A stretch of DNA of 9,460 nt from contig JAJRXH010000596.1 in NCBI GenBank assembly GCA_024276395.1, positions 1 to 9,460 on the forward strand. The letters are read 5' to 3'. This stretch comes from an archaeon (GTDB taxonomy: Archaea > Asgardarchaeota > Heimdallarchaeia > Hodarchaeales > S146-22). Below are positions 5,031 through 9,460 of this stretch, piece after piece. The notes under the pieces are model-generated. The model made no database searches. It was given only the letters and a program-made list of their open reading frames with translations, and was not told the origin of the DNA. Made by a program: the position numbers and the translations under genes. The first letter of the stretch is position 1. The number at the start of each line of letters is the position of its first letter.

Positions 5031-7082
5031 ATGAGTGATTTGCCTGAAAAGAAAAAGTTAGTGACGGAAGATCTCTTCTATCAGTTAAAAACAATTAATA
5101 AAGTAGTTGCAGGCGAGAAATTCGTCATCATCGAATCAAGCCGGGCTGATACCACTCGAAACGCGTACGTGACGGAATTATTTCTTCATCCCGTGAATGC
5201 AAGGGAAGTCCAAAACAAGAACGTCCGTTCATTGACAAAAGGATACTACAAAGATCATAACGTGAAAATAAGACCACAAAGTAACCTGATCAGTTTTCTT
5301 TCCAATAGACCAATTTGGAAGGACAAGAAACTACCAGATCAAGTTTGGTTCATGGACGTGAATGGCGGAGAACCATACTACGAATTTTTTCATCCTAATG
5401 GAGTCTCTGATTACCAATGGGGTCCACATGGAAAGAACATAGCGTTGATCATTCCCATACGACCCGAAGAAGTCAAGATAACCGAATACAAGCAAGGATT
5501 CACCGGTCAAATCCATAATAAGGAATCCTTTGAGAAATTTCTCCAAGAACAAGAAAAGAGAGAAAAGTACGTCTCAGATCCCTTGATTCTCACCGAAACT
5601 GTCTATCGACGAGGCACCAATTACCTTAAGGGTCGAGTACGACAACTATTCTTATTCGACTTTGAATCAAAAGAATTGAAATTGTTAACCAATCATCCTC
5701 GAGATGTGGTGTCACCAGTTTTTTCTCCAGATGGCAACACCATTTATTATTTAACTCAATCACCAGAAGGAACAAACGACACGCTCGAATGGTTCGTTCA
5801 TGCCATCGATTTGAAAACAAAAGAAATCAGAAAAATCACGGTCACATATGGTTATGAACCACATCTCTCCATTTCACCAAGTGGCCATCTTCTCGCAGTA
5901 ATGCATCTCAATCCAGAATTCGGCAGCGCCTCTAATTTTCAACTGAAATTCATCGATTTAACCAATGGTGAGGAATTTTTCAGTACTGATGACTGGGATG
6001 CCCATTTTCTCCAACATGAATTCATTTCTGACACGGAAATACTGTTTCTCAGTCCACGATACCGCACGGTACACATCTACAAGTACGACATTACCTCCAG
6101 CGTGGTGAACGAACTTATCACGAACCAAGAGTTTTACATCACGTCTTTTGATTTCATCTTGAATTCAAGGACCGTGGTATTTGCTGCTTGTCAAGCAAAC
6201 AAGTACCAAGAGGCGTTCATACTTGTTCTCCAGGAAAAATCGAATGCTCCACGGCAATTCACCAATCTCAATCAAGAAATCATTAATTCACTTAAACTTG
6301 GAACTTATCATGAATGGAATTTCAAGGGCACTGACAATCTGCCCATCCAAGCTTGGTATCTCACACCTCCAGATTTTGACCCTTCACGGAAATATCCCGT
6401 TGTCGTGGAAGTACATGGTGGACCTCACGTGATGTGGTCACCTCATGAACCCACGATGTTCCATGAGTTTCAACTCCTTGCTTCCAATGGTTACATTGTA
6501 TGGTTCTCGAATCCATCTGGAAGTGATGGATATGGTGAAGATTACCGCAAGCGTCTCATTGGTAATTGGGGAAAAGCTGGCGATGATGTTCTCAAAGGAT
6601 TGGAAAACTTTTTGGAGCAACCTTTCATCGACAAAGGGCACGTGTACCTAACGGGAGGTTCATATGGCGGATGGCTTACCGCGTGGCTGGTGGCCCAATC
6701 TAATCTATTTCGAGCGGCAGTGGCTCAACGAGGCGTGTATAACCTTATATCGATGGTCGGTACCACTGACATTCCCAACTTCAATATTATGGAGATGGGA
6801 GGCATTTCACCATGGGAAAATCTTGAGTTATTTTGGCAACAATCTCCCATTGCCCATGTTGAAAAAGTTCAATGCCCCATTCTACTGATTCACTCAGAAA
6901 ATGACTTCCGAGTTCCCATCAGTCAAGCGGAAGAATACTTCGTCGCCTTGAAAAAACATAGCAAGATCGCGAAACTCATTAGATATCCAGAAGATGGTCA
7001 CGAACTTTCTCGAAGTGGGACTCCTAGCAGAAGAAAGGATCGTTTATTACAGATCCTCAACTGGTTCAAGGAATACTCATAA
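5031..7082 (+). CDS. S9-family serine peptidase (prolyl oligopeptidase / acylaminoacyl-peptidase type)
   Basis: Cytoplasmic oligopeptidase of 683 residues, the normal length for S9 acylaminoacyl-peptidase relatives; no signal peptide is visible. Residues about 20-420 form a TolB/WD-like beta-propeller, with blade motifs such as YQWGPHGKNIAL (128-139), VFSPDGNTIYYL (230-241) and LSISPSGHLLAV (279-290). In this family the propeller gates access for short peptides. The catalytic alpha/beta-hydrolase domain (about 430-683) has the oxyanion HGGPH at 462-466, the nucleophile motif GGSYGG with Ser544, Asp625 in HSENDFRVP and His657 in DGHELS, so the triad is complete. SNPSGSDGYG near 493-502 is also typical. 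Release of N-acyl amino acids or short peptides is likely, but the exact specificity cannot be read. It is the last plus-strand gene and converges with the GH123-like gene. Confidence 0.95.
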   Translation: MSDLPEKKKLVTEDLFYQLKTINKVVAGEKFVIIESSRADTTRNAYVTELFLHPVNAREVQNKNVRSLTKGYYKDHNVKIRPQSNLISFLSNRPIWKDKKLPDQVWFMDVNGGEPYYEFFHPNGVSDYQWGPHGKNIALIIPIRPEEVKITEYKQGFTGQIHNKESFEKFLQEQEKREKYVSDPLILTETVYRRGTNYLKGRVRQLFLFDFESKELKLLTNHPRDVVSPVFSPDGNTIYYLTQSPEGTNDTLEWFVHAIDLKTKEIRKITVTYGYEPHLSISPSGHLLAVMHLNPEFGSASNFQLKFIDLTNGEEFFSTDDWDAHFLQHEFISDTEILFLSPRYRTVHIYKYDITSSVVNELITNQEFYITSFDFILNSRTVVFAACQANKYQEAFILVLQEKSNAPRQFTNLNQEIINSLKLGTYHEWNFKGTDNLPIQAWYLTPPDFDPSRKYPVVVEVHGGPHVMWSPHEPTMFHEFQLLASNGYIVWFSNPSGSDGYGEDYRKRLIGNWGKAGDDVLKGLENFLEQPFIDKGHVYLTGGSYGGWLTAWLVAQSNLFRAAVAQRGVYNLISMVGTTDIPNFNIMEMGGISPWENLELFWQQSPIAHVEKVQCPILLIHSENDFRVPISQAEEYFVALKKHSKIAKLIRYPEDGHELSRSGTPSRRKDRLLQILNWFKEYS

Positions 7083-7109
7083 AAAAAAGAAAACATGCTG
7101 CCACGAATC

Positions 7110-7136
7110 TTTTTCCCTCATTTTAATTCTATCTTT
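7110..7136 (+). terminator. Pyrimidine-rich terminator of the S9 peptidase gene
   Basis: Downstream of the peptidase stop there are T tracts at 7110-7114 and 7121-7124 and further TCTTTC near 7132-7137, without a strong stem. This is the pattern expected for archaeal factor-light termination in a convergent gap. The hairpin at 7183-7219 would act as a backstop. Confidence 0.35.
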
Positions 7137-7182
7137 CACGATTGAACGCAAATATAGTAAGGAACACAACATAAAGAAATAA

Positions 7183-7219
7183 AAAGTCTCAATTCATTCA
7201 TTATTAATTTTGAGACTTT
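7183..7219. terminator. 10-bp hairpin overlapping the stop of the GH123-like gene, likely bidirectional terminator
   Basis: AAAGTCTCAA (7183-7192) pairs exactly with TTGAGACTTT (7210-7219) across a 17-nt loop. On the minus strand one arm is the last codons of the GH123-like gene (RKSQ), the stop lies in the loop, and the second arm runs into TTTTTATTTCTTTAT, which resembles an intrinsic terminator. On the plus strand the hairpin is followed by a TTTCTTCTTCT tract, so it could also stop transcripts from the peptidase gene. Confidence 0.6.
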
Positions 7220-9345
7220 CTTCTTCTAACGATGATGATAGCAGCAATCACTCCAATGAAAATCATCCCTCCGATAACAGTGATGACAATGATAGGAAAA
7301 CCTTCTTCTGACGGTGGTTCATTGGTAACTGGGGGTGGATTCCAAGAAAATTCCCAATTTACAGAGGGAATTGATGAATTCACGCTTTCTGCGTTTTCAT
7401 TCAACAGCATCTTGATGTTCCAAATCATTTCATCATACTTCTCTACATTTCTATCAAAGCTCGTAATCGTACCCAGCATTGTATTGATTTGGTTGAGATA
7501 CTGAACGGCTCGTGATTTAGCATCTGGTGGAAAGGAATCAAATGACAATTCTAACATCCGAATGTACTTGTAGTCCTCCAATCCTTTTCTAAATAATTCT
7601 AGACGAATTGAAGATACAGGACCATCGACATCTGGCTGTCCAGTGTGTTCACTTACCTTGTTTCCTGGATATACCAACCAGCCGTCACCATTCTGAGCAT
7701 GTTCAGTTAATCCAGCAAAAGAAATCCACAAAGCCGGATCATCCACGAATGGATCGATGAAACCCCCATTCACGGTATCATACCAGGCCATGACAGCCCA
7801 AAATCCAATTCCGGCAGCTTTATACTTCCAAGCAAACCATGGAAGAATGCGATGAAACAAAGCTGGATTCATAATTCCAGGAAGCGATGGAAACTCATAA
7901 TCACGATTTTCAGCATTGGAAGGAATATCCTCATCACCTTTTTCAAGAGCTGTCCATGATTGCTGATAAATCATAACTATTTTTCCTTCAGCAATTCTTT
8001 TTTGAATGTAGGACAAGTCAAATTCGAAATCTTCTTGTGGAGCCAGCCAGATGGTAAATCGATCAGATAGATCTTCCCATCCAGATGTATCGGTGCCGAT
8101 ATCTTTCTTCACTGCCTCATTATTCCAGTCAATCGAGCCGTCAACCCGATAATGATAATTAAACCCAATTTCCGCATTTACAAGTGCTGTTAGTTCAGCA
8201 TATCGTGCAATCAACCAGACTTGGAGAGGTTCTGTAGGTTCATCTAACTCGTCGATCCACACATACCATTTTACCTCGCTAAGATCATATTTCGTCTGTG
8301 AATCAATGAATTCCTTGAATTCCTTGAGAAATGTAATGTATCTCTCCTGATTCTCTTGTTCTACCGCTTGATCTACATCAACACCCAAGACATTAAAGTT
8401 CACTGGTACTCGAAGAGTAGGTGGATCAAATTCCGAAAGCAAGGATCCTCCATCTATTATCAAGCTCATATCATTTAACCAAGATTCAAAGTTCCAAGAT
8501 CCATCCTCAAATGTCGGGAGTGCATCCAGAGCATCAAAAGAAACTCCCAAATCAATATCATGGTCCGTAAAGAATTTACTATATTTCTTGACCAAGTCTT
8601 TCACGTTCGTACCAGAGGCAACTTCCTTTAATTCCCAAAAGTCTGCAAATCCTGGATTATGAAGACCAGAATGAGAAGGAACAACAATATCAAGGACTTT
8701 CACAGAAAAACTCAAGACAGCTGATATCCCACCAGAAAACTGGATTAATCCCGTATAGTCACCGGCCGTGGCATTCTCTGGTACTTTCACTTCCACCCAT
8801 AGAGGCTGATTTTGACCAGCCTTGACCGAAAAGGGAGCACGCAATGGTATCAAAGCATCAGGATATTCACCTAGGGTATAATGAAGAATGCTTTCATAAT
8901 AGGTATCGGATCGAGTCCTCACGTAATATTCTAGAAAAACGGACACGTAACTAGCAGCAATCTTAGCATTACCAGGGCCTTGCAAATCACCTACAGTAAT
9001 CGTGATATCCGAAAGATCAAAAGTTCCAGCTGTAATCACTACTTGAAAAAAATCAATACCATTTTTAGCAATAGCCAATGATATACTTTTAGACTCTCGG
9101 GGGATGGTAGAAAGAGATACAGTTCCTGTTGCATCTCTAAATATCTTTTCGGTAGCATTAGCTAACCAGACCAAGGAGGTTCCATTAACTTGCATTATTG
9201 AAACTGTAGATGAATGCACCGCAAGAAATGACTTAGGAAACATATCAAAAGACAAAATAACTCTATTTGGAGCTGGAAATAGGACTAACGCGAATAATAA
9301 GGATGATATTATGAGTTGAAAGAATTTTTGAGCCCATGTCATCAT
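7204..9345 (-). CDS. Secreted, membrane-anchored GH123-type (DUF4091) glycoside hydrolase-like protein
   Basis: Large surface protein of 713 residues. A Sec-type signal sits at the start (hydrophobic core about 9-24). A beta-rich domain (about 45-225) resembles the N-terminal sandwich of the GH123 group. The catalytic-like barrel (about 228-600) ends in SIRLELFRKGLEDYKYIRML at 579-598, the most recognisable stretch of the former DUF4091 family. WYVWIDELDEP at 360-370 sits where GH123 beta-N-acetylgalactosaminidases carry their Asp-Glu pair; here there are two pairs, Asp365-Glu366 and Asp368-Glu369. A Pro/Ser/Glu linker (about 665-683), one membrane helix (about 684-706) and RRRK follow, which places the body outside the cell with a short cytoplasmic tail. 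It may cleave or bind amino-sugar glycans; activity is unproven. ATG is at 9345, with a second ATG next to it. An upstream TATA box suggests an almost leaderless transcript. Confidence 0.85.
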   Translation of the reverse strand: MMTWAQKFFQLIISSLLFALVLFPAPNRVILSFDMFPKSFLAVHSSTVSIMQVNGTSLVWLANATEKIFRDATGTVSLSTIPRESKSISLAIAKNGIDFFQVVITAGTFDLSDITITVGDLQGPGNAKIAASYVSVFLEYYVRTRSDTYYESILHYTLGEYPDALIPLRAPFSVKAGQNQPLWVEVKVPENATAGDYTGLIQFSGGISAVLSFSVKVLDIVVPSHSGLHNPGFADFWELKEVASGTNVKDLVKKYSKFFTDHDIDLGVSFDALDALPTFEDGSWNFESWLNDMSLIIDGGSLLSEFDPPTLRVPVNFNVLGVDVDQAVEQENQERYITFLKEFKEFIDSQTKYDLSEVKWYVWIDELDEPTEPLQVWLIARYAELTALVNAEIGFNYHYRVDGSIDWNNEAVKKDIGTDTSGWEDLSDRFTIWLAPQEDFEFDLSYIQKRIAEGKIVMIYQQSWTALEKGDEDIPSNAENRDYEFPSLPGIMNPALFHRILPWFAWKYKAAGIGFWAVMAWYDTVNGGFIDPFVDDPALWISFAGLTEHAQNGDGWLVYPGNKVSEHTGQPDVDGPVSSIRLELFRKGLEDYKYIRMLELSFDSFPPDAKSRAVQYLNQINTMLGTITSFDRNVEKYDEMIWNIKMLLNENAESVNSSIPSVNWEFSWNPPPVTNEPPSEEGFPIIVITVIGGMIFIGVIAAIIIVRRRKSQN

Positions 9346-9372
9346 TCATCACGAGTTTAAGATAAGCATACA

Positions 9373-9388
9373 CTAATAAATTTTCTGC
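9373..9388 (-). promoter_or_regulatory. BRE/TATA promoter of the GH123-like gene
   Basis: The minus strand reads GCAGAAAATTTATTAG: an A-rich BRE-like element followed by TATA-like TTTATTAG (9380-9373). The predicted transcription start is near 9351, only about 6 nt before the ATG, so the mRNA would be leaderless or nearly so. GTGAT lies directly before the ATG but would be at the very 5' end of such a transcript. Confidence 0.55.
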
Positions 9389-9460
9389 TAGAAAAGCTTT
9401 CCAAGGTCATTTTCATTCTCATCAAAAACCACGTTACCATAAATTTAGATGTCTACATAC

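Noticed and set aside
6181..6888. Several plus-strand open frames inside the S9 gene
   Set aside because: All are alternative frames of the catalytic-domain coding sequence, whose correct frame carries the complete triad.

Overview
The window looks archaeal. Several genes have TATA-like boxes at the archaeal position: TTTATAAG before the MscS gene, TTTATTAG with an upstream purine/A-rich element before the GH123-like gene, and TTTAAATA upstream of the ATPase gene. Some genes also carry GGAGG/GGTGAT-type ribosome binding sites. Base composition is moderately AT-rich, and poly-T stretches, rather than GC-rich hairpins, follow most genes. No ribosomal or other marker gene is present, so the lineage is not fixed. 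An uncultured archaeon, perhaps of Asgard type, is a guess from the mix of bacterial-like metabolic genes and archaeal signals.

Layout. Positions 1-777 (minus) hold the first 259 codons of a P-loop AAA+-type ATPase that runs off the left edge. Positions 778-1150 form a long AT-rich upstream region with four copies of a 9-bp repeat around a TATA-like box and a 10-bp inverted repeat. Three minus-strand genes follow: a MscS-type mechanosensitive channel (1151-2068, own promoter), an unrecognised four-helix membrane protein (2146-2595) and a haloalkane dehalogenase-like alpha/beta hydrolase (2637-3590). The last two are close enough to be one transcript. At 3591-3708 the direction switches. On the plus strand are MsrA (3709-4266), a DinB-like four-helix protein (about 4367-4846) and an S9-family serine peptidase (5031-7082). 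The S9 gene converges on a large minus-strand gene (7204-9345) for a secreted, C-terminally membrane-anchored glycoside hydrolase 123 (DUF4091)-type protein. A hairpin that overlaps its stop codon lies between the two.

The genes do not form one recognisable pathway. They look like single or paired transcription units for osmotic release (MscS), repair of oxidised methionine (MsrA), a small-molecule hydrolase, peptide breakdown (S9) and cell-surface glycan handling (GH123-like). No RNA gene, mobile element, CRISPR array or clear defence system was seen. The most unusual parts are the upstream region of the ATPase, the truncated ATPase itself, and the dehalogenase with all its diagnostic residues in an apparently archaeal context.
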